From JBCBST01 sp039819115 (GTDB lineage: Bacteria > Bacteroidota > Rhodothermia > Balneolales > Balneolaceae): a stretch of DNA of 8,202 bases. The stretch lies in contig JBCBST010000136.1 in NCBI GenBank assembly GCA_039819115.1, positions 1-8,202 on the forward strand, in the 5' to 3' direction. A program made the position numbers and the translations under genes. Under the pieces are notes generated by a model that searched no databases, had not been told where the DNA came from, and worked only from the letters and a program-made list of their open reading frames with translations. Of this stretch, positions 1-6,299 are shown in pieces (positions within the stretch are counted from its first letter, which is position 1; each line of letters begins with the position of its first letter).

Positions 1-26
1 ACCCCGAAAAAGCCAACGTATTCATG

Positions 27-60
27 GGGAGTCGGTTGATATCCGGCTCCCTCTCTTTTT
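27..60 (+). terminator. Rho-independent terminator of a gene off the left edge
   Basis: The arms gggagtcgg (27-35) and ccggctccc (43-51) form a 9-bp stem with one G-T wobble around a 7-base loop. The stem is followed directly by the pyrimidine/T tract tctcttttt (52-60). The T tract lies only on the right side, so the terminator acts on rightward transcription and would end a transcript entering from the left of the window. No coding sequence for that gene could be identified in the first 26 bases. Confidence 0.65.
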
Positions 61-82
61 CAGTACATCGTAAAGTTCGGTA

Positions 83-109
83 CTTTTTATATGCGGTACC
101 TATAAAAAG
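83..109. repeat. 9-bp AT-rich inverted repeat
   Basis: The sequence ctttttata (83-91) is the exact reverse complement of tataaaaag (101-109), separated by nine bases that include the palindrome ggtacc. It lies between two opposing terminators, and its right arm overlaps the T tract of the FKBP terminator. It may only be part of a back-to-back terminator region; no separate function can be assigned. Confidence 0.4.
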
Positions 110-142
110 CCTTAACCCACATTAGAAGATTTTTAGTTAAGG
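104..142 (-). terminator. Possible terminator of the FKBP gene
   Basis: Read leftward, the arms CCTTAAC (142-136) and GTTAAGG (116-110) can pair as a 7-bp stem around a 19-base loop, with CTTTTT following at once. The stem begins one base after the FKBP stop codon. The loop is long and the stem AT-rich, so this is weaker than the opposing terminator at 27-60. Position and T tract favour a real terminator. Confidence 0.4.
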
Positions 143-143
143 G

Positions 144-851
144 TTATAACACTTCGAGAAGTTCAATTTTAAAGATAAGTGTTGAGTTAGGGGGTATAGC
201 CCCAGGGTAACCACGTTCTCCATAGGCAAGAGTATCTGAAAGGTATACTTCATATTCCGAGCCCTCCTTCATCAGCTGTAGTACTTCCGTCCAGCCGGAA
301 ATAACGTTACTCAACGTGAATTCTGCGGGCACACCACTCTTGTAAGAGCTGTCGAATACTTTGCCGTCCAAAAAGCGTCCTTCATAATTAACTCGCACTT
401 TGTCCTCAGCTTTTGGTGAACCTCCGCTACCTTCACGTATAATCTTGTATTGCAAGCCACTTGCGGTAGTGATAACACCTTCATTAGTTCCATTCTCACG
501 TAAGAAATCTTCTCCTTCCTGCTTTGCCTTCAGCGCAGCTTCCTCACGTAACTCGGTTCGGTATGCTATGGTGATGTTATACAGAGTTTCCTCATCCAAA
601 ACAGGTTCTTCATCATTTAGGGTGGAATTGAATCCACGGTTGTACACATCCTGGTTAAATGAACGGACACCTTCTTGTTTTAAAAACTGGGCATTTTGAA
701 CTCCAAGTGCGTAACTGGCACTGTCGATTAATGAGTTAAGCTCATCCTGAGCTACAGGTTTCGGAGCTGAAGGTGTTGAAGCGGGCTCATTACAGCCCAT
801 AAAGAGCATGGATATGGCTACAAGCAGAAATACTCTGGATGTAATGGTCAT
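144..851 (-). CDS. FKBP-type peptidyl-prolyl cis-trans isomerase, lipoprotein
   Basis: This 235-residue protein should catalyse cis-trans isomerisation of prolyl bonds and help fold proteins in the periplasm. The N-terminus is a lipoprotein signal: a hydrophobic stretch (residues 7-18) and a lipobox ending FMGC with Cys20, followed by a Pro/Ser-rich linker (21-34). Residues 37-118 resemble the helical dimerisation domain of the FkpA/Mip class. Residues 130-235 are the FKBP fold. Active-site residues known from FKBP12 are present: Tyr156, Phe166-Asp167, Val183-Ile184, Trp187, the LAYGERG loop with Tyr210, Ile219 in AIPPN, and Phe227. The ATG start is supported by the signal peptide; no Shine-Dalgarno precedes it, only an A-rich leader in mRNA sense. 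The gene is divergent from the helicase and probably monocistronic. The exact paralog name (fkpA, fklB or Mip-like) cannot be decided. Confidence 0.95.
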   Translation of the reverse strand: MTITSRVFLLVAISMLFMGCNEPASTPSAPKPVAQDELNSLIDSASYALGVQNAQFLKQEGVRSFNQDVYNRGFNSTLNDEEPVLDEETLYNITIAYRTELREEAALKAKQEGEDFLRENGTNEGVITTASGLQYKIIREGSGGSPKAEDKVRVNYEGRFLDGKVFDSSYKSGVPAEFTLSNVISGWTEVLQLMKEGSEYEVYLSDTLAYGERGYPGAIPPNSTLIFKIELLEVL

Positions 852-889
852 TTTTTTGGTATTAATTCGTTGGATTATGATTTAAAACT

Positions 890-897
890 CAAAAATA
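890..897 (-). promoter_or_regulatory. Possible Bacteroidota-type -7 promoter element for the FKBP gene
   Basis: Read leftward, TATTTTTG matches the Bacteroidota -7 consensus TAnnTTTG exactly and lies about 39 bases before the FKBP ATG. A TTTG further upstream is separated by only 14 bases, shorter than the usual 17-23, so the -33 element is doubtful. An 8-base match in AT-rich DNA can arise by chance. Confidence 0.3.
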
Positions 898-956
898 AGA
901 ACTATGAAGACCAAACCTGAATGGAATTGCAAGGAAGTACGTATATTGATCTTTTG

Positions 957-983
957 ATGACCTTACAACCCCTTTTGATTTGA
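957..983 (+). other. Possible 8-codon leader ORF overlapping the helicase start
   Basis: An ATG at 957 opens an eight-codon frame (MTLQPLLI) whose TGA stop (981-983) overlaps the TTG start of the helicase (980-982) as TTGA. Such overlaps can couple translation of the second frame to the first. There is no Shine-Dalgarno before the ATG, and an ORF this short is easily accidental, so this is only a candidate. Confidence 0.2.
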
Positions 984-2437
984 CATTTTCTGACTTTGAT
1001 TTGCATGAACAACTGATGCTCGGGCTTTCTGACATGGGCTTTAACTCTCCAACTCCCATTCAGGAACAAAGTATACCTCTGGTGCTTGGTGGTAAAGATG
1101 TATTAGGTGCTGCACAAACAGGCACGGGTAAAACCGGAGCCTTTGTCATTCCTCTTATTCAACAGTTGTTAACCACTGAAGACCGGACTGGAATTCAGGC
1201 CCTTATTTTATCCCCAACGCGGGAACTTGCACATCAAATTGATGAACAAATTTTTGCTTTAGGTTATCACGCCAGTATCTCTTCAGCTACCATCATTGGT
1301 GGTGAAGATTTTGCCCGCCAGGCAGAAGCGATAAGAAGCGGCGTGGATATTCTGGTTGCCACTCCCGGACGACTTATTGATCAGATAAAAGTACTCGATA
1401 TTGATTTTTCCAACATCAAATACCTTGTACTGGACGAAGCCGACCGGATGCTTGATATGGGGTTTTTACCCGATGTGAATCACATTATCGATAAGCTGCC
1501 AGCCGACCGACAAACACTGCTTTTTTCAGCAACCATGCCCAAACAGATTAAGTCGCTCGCTGAAAGTATTCAAAAGAATCCCGAACCCATAGAAATCGAA
1601 GTATCTAAGCCTTCGAACAGAGTGGAACAATGGGCGTTTAAAATTTACGCAGACGATAAGCTAAAGCTGGCCCAATACCTGCTTGAGAACCTGCAATGGA
1701 AATCATGTATCATCTTTACGGCAACTAAAAAAGGCACGAATCAGCTTGAACGATTACTAAAAAATAAAGGCATTAACGCCGGTAGTATACATGGAGATCG
1801 TGAACAGGAAGAACGAACCAAAGCTCTGCAGGATTTCAAGAATGGTACGGTTCCCGTTATTGTAGCTACCGACGTTTTAGCACGCGGAATTGACATCGAT
1901 GATGTTTCTTTAATTATCAATTACGATGTGCCGCGGGCGGTTGAAGACTATATTCACCGTATAGGACGTACCGGCCGATACGATAAGGAAGGACTTGCCA
2001 TTACGTTTGTCAGTAAAAATGACAGTCGATTCTTTAAGGCTATCCAGGATAAAGTTGGTGACGATCTTATAGTAAAACCTCTCCCTAAAAAGACAACCGA
2101 AGAAACCCAGGAAAAACCAAAGCCAGCTAAATCATCCAAGCCATCGGTCGAGGTTAAGCTGAAACCAAAGACTGCAGATAAGGCTAAGAAACAGGACAAA
2201 GAACCATCCAAACAGAATAAAAAGACAGAGCAGAGAGGAAAGAATCAACATGGAGGTCAGGGTTCAAACAAAACTCAGAAACACACTCCAAAGAAGAAGC
2301 CGAATCAAAAGCCAAAACAGGAACCGGTTAAAGAGTTATATCCTGCTGTACGAATAGAGAAAGCAACAGAACGAAATCAGGATGCCCCTAAGCCCGCGAA
2401 AGGATATCTCGGACTTATAAAAAGCTGGTTTCGCTAA
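980..2437 (+). CDS. rhlE: DEAD-box ATP-dependent RNA helicase, RhlE type
   Basis: This 485-residue cytoplasmic protein should unwind short RNA duplexes using ATP, in ribosome assembly or RNA turnover. All family motifs are present: the Q motif (Phe3 and GFNSPTPIQ, 20-28), motif I AQTGTGKT (45-52), Ia PTRELA (79-84), GG (107-108), Ib TPGR (128-131), II DEAD (152-155), III SAT (183-185), IV IIFTAT (244-249), V ATDVLARGID (296-305) and VI HRIGRTGR (326-333). Residues 371-470 form a low-complexity Lys/Gln/Pro-rich tail typical of RNA-binding extensions. The chain ends in a short hydrophobic segment, GYLGLIKSWFR (475-485). The start is TTG: an in-frame TGA lies at 947-949, no ATG comes before residue 13, and the conserved Phe3 needs this start. 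No Shine-Dalgarno is visible. The subfamily (RhlE rather than DeaD or SrmB) is judged from overall resemblance. Confidence 0.95.
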   Translation: MTFSDFDLHEQLMLGLSDMGFNSPTPIQEQSIPLVLGGKDVLGAAQTGTGKTGAFVIPLIQQLLTTEDRTGIQALILSPTRELAHQIDEQIFALGYHASISSATIIGGEDFARQAEAIRSGVDILVATPGRLIDQIKVLDIDFSNIKYLVLDEADRMLDMGFLPDVNHIIDKLPADRQTLLFSATMPKQIKSLAESIQKNPEPIEIEVSKPSNRVEQWAFKIYADDKLKLAQYLLENLQWKSCIIFTATKKGTNQLERLLKNKGINAGSIHGDREQEERTKALQDFKNGTVPVIVATDVLARGIDIDDVSLIINYDVPRAVEDYIHRIGRTGRYDKEGLAITFVSKNDSRFFKAIQDKVGDDLIVKPLPKKTTEETQEKPKPAKSSKPSVEVKLKPKTADKAKKQDKEPSKQNKKTEQRGKNQHGGQGSNKTQKHTPKKKPNQKPKQEPVKELYPAVRIEKATERNQDAPKPAKGYLGLIKSWFR

Positions 2438-2505
2438 AATAAAGAGTATTAACAGTTCGATTATCTCACGGATGTTTACTTCTGGTACCTTTCAGAAAAA
2501 AGTTT

Positions 2506-3699
2506 ATGCGTTGGATATTCCTGATTTTTCTCGTCATCACTTTTTCTGCATGCGAAGCAGATCATTCCTCTTCTGAATCACATACTGGGCAAACCGAACA
2601 ATTCCAGGTTCAGGCTACTACAATATCCAGACCGAGACTACCGCTTGTTCCGGATCGACCAATCAGGAATGTGATTCTTGTGATCGCTGATGGCACAGGA
2701 ATCTCTCAGATCAGCTCAGGACAACTTAACACCGTAGGTGAGGATGGCAACTTATATCTTCAAACGATGCCGGTCACGGGTATGGTCAAAACACATGCTT
2801 TTGATAATCTGATTACGGATTCGGCTGCAGGAGCCACAGCATACTCCTGTGGTATTAAAACCAATAACGGGGTAATAGGGCAAGATCCGGAAGAACGGAA
2901 ATGCACCACAATTACAGAATTAGCCATACAAAAAGGAATGGCTACCGGACTGGTTGCTACCTCTACAATAACCCATGCCACACCGGCTAGTTTTGCTTCG
3001 CATGTGAAATCACGCAAGCTGGAAGCTGAAATTGCATCTCAATTTTTAGATTCGGGCGTAGATGTATTTCTTGGTGGTGGGCGGGAGTTCTTTATTCCTC
3101 AAACCAAGGAAGCGTCCAAACGAGACGATAACCGGGATCTGATGCAGGAATTTGCCGGAGCAGGTTATCGCATTGTGGAAACAGCCTCCGAACTAAAAGC
3201 TTCAGAACATGGAAAATTGTTGGGCTTATTTTCAATCGGGGGTATGGGAACTTCTGAATCAGAACCTACACTGCAGGAAATGACACAAAAAGCGCTGGAT
3301 ATTGTTTCTGAAAATGATAGCGGTTTTTTTCTGATGGTAGAGGCCAGCCAGATTGATTGGGCCGGTCACAGGAATGACATTGCCTACATGTTACGCGAAG
3401 TGGATGCACTGGATCAGACCATGGCCAGTATTCTTGAGTTCGCCGCTAACGATGGGGAAACTCTTGTGATCTTAACTGCTGATCACGAAACAGGAGGCCT
3501 GACCCTTACAGAGCATCAAAAAGATTCAAATCGTATAGAAACAAGTTGGGCGTCAACCCATCATACGGGCACTCCGATTTTACTTTCGGCTTACGGTCCT
3601 CATGCGATGCAGTTCTCGGGATGGTGGGACAATACGGAGGTAGGCAGAAAAGTAGCCTCGCTTATGGGATTTGAACCCTTTCCGGTTGTAGAAAACTAG
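2506..3699 (+). CDS. phoA: Alkaline phosphatase, lipoprotein-anchored
   Basis: This 397-residue phosphomonoesterase should release phosphate from organic esters outside the inner membrane. The signal peptide has a lipobox ending FSAC with Cys16. Active-site residues, by comparison with E. coli PhoA: Asp62 (D51), the Ser106 nucleophile in TDSAAGATA (S102), His157 and Thr159 in THATP (D153/T155), Glu279 (E322), Asp284 and His288 in IDWAGH (D327/H331), Asp326-His327 (D369/H370) and His353 in HHTGTP (H412). His157 and Trp285 replace the E. coli Asp and Lys; as I recall, the Antarctic TAB5 enzyme has the same pair. Gly184 aligns by hand with the phosphate-binding Arg166 of E. coli. The gene follows the helicase after 68 bases with no terminator seen. 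A T-rich leader without Shine-Dalgarno precedes the ATG. No Pho box was recognised. Confidence 0.93.
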   Translation: MRWIFLIFLVITFSACEADHSSSESHTGQTEQFQVQATTISRPRLPLVPDRPIRNVILVIADGTGISQISSGQLNTVGEDGNLYLQTMPVTGMVKTHAFDNLITDSAAGATAYSCGIKTNNGVIGQDPEERKCTTITELAIQKGMATGLVATSTITHATPASFASHVKSRKLEAEIASQFLDSGVDVFLGGGREFFIPQTKEASKRDDNRDLMQEFAGAGYRIVETASELKASEHGKLLGLFSIGGMGTSESEPTLQEMTQKALDIVSENDSGFFLMVEASQIDWAGHRNDIAYMLREVDALDQTMASILEFAANDGETLVILTADHETGGLTLTEHQKDSNRIETSWASTHHTGTPILLSAYGPHAMQFSGWWDNTEVGRKVASLMGFEPFPVVEN

Positions 3700-3715
3700 T
3701 CCGTTCGTTGGATTA

Positions 3716-4120
3716 TTAATCGGAAACCGCTGTTACTCCGTTTCTCTTAATTAAGTACGCTCCGAAGACTCCGGAAAGAGCAATAACCATACTACCTCCC
3801 AAAAACCAGATAGGTTCAGTAGCGTGTAATGTCAGTAATTCAATGGTTTTTCCTGTAGCCACCAGTATTCCGAATGCAACGAGCATTCTATGGGCATGCA
3901 CTGGGTAGATACTGGTGGAAAGCATGGCTCCGAACCAATGGGTTATTCCGGTGAGTATCAGGATCAATAGTGCCCATTCAATACCAGGTAAATCACTAAT
4001 TCCGCGAAAAGTGAGTGTTTTTCTGTGGTAAAACGTAATTACGATCCGCGCAAAACCTTCGAGCAGAATGGTAAATATATAACCGGTACATAAAGCAAAA
4101 GCAGCTTTCATTGAACGCAT
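3716..4120 (-). CDS. Small four-helix membrane protein of unknown function
   Basis: I do not recognise this 134-residue protein. It has four likely membrane segments at about residues 5-30, 47-70, 77-98 and 103-124, with short loops and a basic C-terminal end (IKRNG). Polar residues within or next to the helices include Glu21, Arg25, His61, His75, His77, Arg78 and Glu94, which could suggest a metal, haem or proton role, but this is speculative. The start could be the first ATG or Met4, nine bases later. Its stop is 16 bases from the end of the convergent phosphatase gene, and its start is 49 bases from the divergent nei start, so it is probably transcribed alone. Coding status is supported by the membrane topology and the close packing with its neighbours. 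Confidence 0.75.
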   Translation of the reverse strand: MRSMKAAFALCTGYIFTILLEGFARIVITFYHRKTLTFRGISDLPGIEWALLILILTGITHWFGAMLSTSIYPVHAHRMLVAFGILVATGKTIELLTLHATEPIWFLGGSMVIALSGVFGAYLIKRNGVTAVSD

Positions 4121-4169
4121 TGTGTTGATGAAATGTAGTCAAAGCAACCTTAACAAAAGATACAAATAC

Positions 4170-4994
4170 ATGCCGGAAGGACCCGAGATTTGGAGAGCCG
4201 CCCATCAAATTTCAAAAGCTATTCAAAAAAAGGAGGTAAAAGAGATATTCTTTGCTTTTGACGATCTGAAAATGTTTGAAGATGAGCTGAAAGGTACAGA
4301 AGTGACCCGGGTTGAACCCAGAGGGAAAGCGATTCTGACTTCATTCAGTAATGGTATGACGATTTATTCCCAGAATCAGCTCTACGGAAAGTGGATCCTC
4401 GCCCGACGAGGTACAACACCAGATACCAACCGATCGCTCAGACTGGCTATTCATACCACATCTCATTCTGCCTTGTTGTATTCAGCCTCAGATATTGAGC
4501 TCCTTTTCTCCGAAAAAGAAATAGAGGGACACAAGTACATTCAAAAACTTGGTCCCGATGTTGTTCATCCAGACACCACATTCGAAGAGGTATTGGCTCG
4601 TTATCATGATAAAACGTATCAACGGCGAAACATTTCTACGTTACTCCTGGATCCTGGGTTCCTGAGTGGTGTTGGTAACTATTTGAGGAGCGAAATTTTG
4701 TTTTGTTCCTATGTTCACCCCGATGTTACACTTTCGGAATGTTCAGATGAACAAAAGCAACAACTCGCCGAATATTCACTGTTGCTTTCCAGGCGATCGT
4801 ATCAAACGAAAGGTGTGACCATTGATCCTGAGCTTGAAGAAGCATTAAAAGAGGAGGGAGTCAAGCGTTCTGCGCGCAGACATTACGCCTATGGAAGAAC
4901 GGGTAAACCTTGTTATCGATGTGGACACGAGATCGAGTGTATCGTAAAAAGCGGGCGCAAGATTTATTTCTGTCCAAACGAACAAATCCGATAA
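4170..4994 (+). CDS. nei: Endonuclease VIII (Nei) family DNA glycosylase/AP lyase
   Basis: This 274-residue enzyme should remove oxidised pyrimidines from DNA and cut the resulting abasic site in base excision repair. The start must be this ATG: the product begins MPEGPEI, and Pro2 (the Schiff-base nucleophile) and Glu3 must be N-terminal after Met removal. The frame stays open 16 codons upstream, but that extension would bury Pro2. Other Nei features are Glu6, Lys53 in EPRGKAIL, the NQLYG loop (69-73), YSASDIE (104-110), GPDV (128-131) and the helix-two-turn-helix segment with Asn170 in GVGNYLR. The C-terminal zinc finger has Cys248, Cys251 and Cys268 and the DNA-binding Arg263. The fourth ligand, Cys in E. 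coli Nei (CPGC), is Glu271 here (CPNE). The sequence is clearly closer to Nei than to Fpg/MutM. It is 61 bases upstream of the DUF4920 gene. Confidence 0.93.
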   Translation: MPEGPEIWRAAHQISKAIQKKEVKEIFFAFDDLKMFEDELKGTEVTRVEPRGKAILTSFSNGMTIYSQNQLYGKWILARRGTTPDTNRSLRLAIHTTSHSALLYSASDIELLFSEKEIEGHKYIQKLGPDVVHPDTTFEEVLARYHDKTYQRRNISTLLLDPGFLSGVGNYLRSEILFCSYVHPDVTLSECSDEQKQQLAEYSLLLSRRSYQTKGVTIDPELEEALKEEGVKRSARRHYAYGRTGKPCYRCGHEIECIVKSGRKIYFCPNEQIR

Positions 4995-5055
4995 GTCAAT
5001 AGATGATTTGGTCGTGTTTATGCTTAATTTTCCGATTCATAAAAATATGATACCT

Positions 5056-5556
5056 ATGAAATCAATTTACCTTTTATTTATTGCTGCGCTGTTATCCTGT
5101 AACGTCACAGCTCAGGATACAGAATCGGATGTTGTTCGTTTATCAGAACCCGTACTAACAACGGATTCTTATGAAGTGTTTGGCTCTGAATTTGAGCCTG
5201 TGGCTGATGAAGTGCTTATCTTATCGGAAGTGGTGACTAAACTGGATGTATATACGGACAAAGAAGTGACCCTGAAGGGAGAGGCTACAAAAGTATGCAA
5301 AAAGAAGGGATGCTTTTTTGTATTAACCGATGGTGATGTTTCAGCCCGGGTTTCTTTTGTGGATTACTCATTTTTTATTCCTACCGATTCCCAGGGTAAA
5401 ACGCTCACCTTCAAGGGAATCTTTTCTGTTAAGGAACTGACCGAAGAACAAGCCCGACATTTCGCAGAAGACGCAGGTGAAGATGCGTCTTCTATTGTAG
5501 GGCCACAAAAAGAATATGCTGTACTCGCTAGTGCAGTAGCAGTACCAAAAAAATAA
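5056..5556 (+). CDS. DUF4920 family exported protein
   Basis: This 166-residue protein begins with a signal sequence (hydrophobic residues 4-14). It may be processed after a weak lipobox ending LLSC (Cys15) or by ordinary cleavage near VTAQ (17-20). Residues 41-162 match the DUF4920 pattern as I know it: VFGSEF (41-46), a small beta-barrel-like core, the KVCKKKGCF motif with Cys81 and Cys86, the SFFIP segment and a helix with EQARHFAEDAG (131-141). The conserved Cys pair and His135 could bind a metal or form a disulfide; the family has no firmly known role. The frame also has starts at 5008 (TTG), 5020 and 5047. The ATG at 5056 gives the standard signal peptide. No Shine-Dalgarno is seen. Its stop lies three bases before the next gene, suggesting an operon. 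Confidence 0.85.
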   Translation: MKSIYLLFIAALLSCNVTAQDTESDVVRLSEPVLTTDSYEVFGSEFEPVADEVLILSEVVTKLDVYTDKEVTLKGEATKVCKKKGCFFVLTDGDVSARVSFVDYSFFIPTDSQGKTLTFKGIFSVKELTEEQARHFAEDAGEDASSIVGPQKEYAVLASAVAVPKK

Positions 5557-5559
5557 CGC

Positions 5560-6054
5560 ATGCCGGAAAACGATTTTCTTGATCCGCAAGGAGACATCAA
5601 ACTCACCGACAAGCAGCTCATGGAGTCTCCTGAGATGCTTGAGGTGGCTAAGACCGTGATTGAACGTCATAAACTTGAATTCGGTCCGGCTGAGATTGGC
5701 TACTTCCTGGTATATCCTAACCTGTCTAAACAACGGGCAGCTAAATGCATAAAGGCTTCCAGGGAAGTGAAATACTACTCCGGTAACGACTATCTGATTG
5801 AGGTGTCCGGAGAGTTGTGGGATATGCTGGATAATGATACCCGCGAAATGATGATTTATCACGAGTTACTACACATCGATCCTACGTTTAAATCAAAGAC
5901 TCAGGAATGGAAAATGAATCTCAGAAAACCGGATTTTTCTGATTTCTATACCATCAACGATACATTTGGTAATGAGTGGTATAAAACGATTCAGGCCACG
6001 GCCTCATCATTATATGATTTAGACCCCAGACAAGAGAGTAAAGTCTCCCTTTAG
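5560..6054 (+). CDS. Putative HExxH metallopeptidase-like protein
   Basis: This 164-residue protein has no signal peptide and is probably cytoplasmic. HELLH (residues 101-105) in MMIYHELLHID is the zinc-binding and catalytic motif of gluzincin-type peptidases. The layout resembles the putative phage metallopeptidase family (PF18894), also common in chromosomes: an FLVYPNL strand near 49-55, a predicted helix ending in HExxH, and a closing segment DFSDFYTINDTFGNEW (125-140). In that family I recall a His-Asp pair before a Phe near this last segment, providing the third metal ligand. Here the pair reads Pro124-Asp125, so the third ligand is missing or different. It starts three bases after the DUF4920 stop with no Shine-Dalgarno, so translation is likely coupled. 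Substrate and role are unknown; it may be inactive. Confidence 0.75.
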   Translation: MPENDFLDPQGDIKLTDKQLMESPEMLEVAKTVIERHKLEFGPAEIGYFLVYPNLSKQRAAKCIKASREVKYYSGNDYLIEVSGELWDMLDNDTREMMIYHELLHIDPTFKSKTQEWKMNLRKPDFSDFYTINDTFGNEWYKTIQATASSLYDLDPRQESKVSL

Positions 6055-6059
6055 CAGAA

Positions 6060-6284
6060 TCAGGAAACGGTATATCCTTTATGTTGAAGCAGGGAAGGTA
6101 TCTTTTTAAGATGGTTTCCCTGTATTTCAATTACCTTGCCCTTTATGGTACCTCCGGTACCAAGCTGCTGTTTCAGATATTTAGTCAAGTCTTCAATCAC
6201 TTGTGGATTATGGGTAATTCCACGGATGACGGTTACCTGCTTTCCTCTTCGGCCCCCGGTTTCTAAACGTACCGTAACTTTCAC
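6060..6284 (-). CDS. yciH: SUI1/YciH-family translation factor, minimal form
   Basis: This protein of about 74 residues is essentially one SUI1 domain, the fold of eIF1 and E. coli YciH, which acts at the ribosome in start-codon selection fidelity. Recognisable parts are VRLETGGRRGKQVTVIRG (residues 5-22), the helix VIEDLTKYLKQQLGTGG (29-45) and IEIQGNHLKKIPSLLQHKGY (52-71). I chose a GTG start (6284-6282). It sits at the edge of the domain and has a Shine-Dalgarno, AGGAAGG, eight bases upstream. The frame stays open to an ATG at 6371, but that would overlap the MATE coding region by 74 bases and add a stretch unlike SUI1 proteins. The gene is third in a leftward operon, 13 bases after the MATE stop. 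It lacks the N-terminal extension of the 108-residue E. coli protein. Confidence 0.88.
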   Translation of the reverse strand: MKVTVRLETGGRRGKQVTVIRGITHNPQVIEDLTKYLKQQLGTGGTIKGKVIEIQGNHLKKIPSLLQHKGYTVS

Positions 6285-6292
6285 GACAGGTT

Positions 6293-6299
6293 CCTTCCT
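6293..6299 (-). promoter_or_regulatory. Shine-Dalgarno sequence of the SUI1 gene
   Basis: In mRNA sense this reads AGGAAGG, eight bases before the GTG start at 6284. It overlaps the MATE stop codon TAG (6300-6298), which favours termination-reinitiation coupling. It is the only clear Shine-Dalgarno sequence seen before any start in the window, and it decides the start of the SUI1 gene. Confidence 0.6.

Noticed and set aside
2..29. Possible alternative pairing of cccc (2-5) with gggg (26-29), which could act as an anti-terminator to the hairpin at 27-60.
   Set aside because: Only four base pairs with no conserved riboswitch or attenuator motif visible, and the upstream sequence is cut off by the window edge.
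1..60. The 3' end of a tRNA or tmRNA, suggested by ccggctccctct.
   Set aside because: There is no GGTTCGA T-loop and no CCA end. The stem plus T tract fits a terminator better.
866..3716. A 13-base direct repeat, ttcgttggattat, at 866-878 and 3704-3716, both in intergenic DNA.
   Set aside because: About half such a match is expected by chance in 8.2 kb, and the two sites share no other context.
4122..4169. An upstream extension of the nei gene by 16 codons in the same frame.
   Set aside because: Nei/Fpg enzymes need Pro2 exposed at the N-terminus. The extension has no family resemblance, so ATG 4170 is the start.
5008..5055. Earlier starts (TTG 5008, ATG 5020, ATG 5047) for the DUF4920 gene.
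   Set aside because: They put up to 16 extra residues before a standard signal peptide that begins at ATG 5056.
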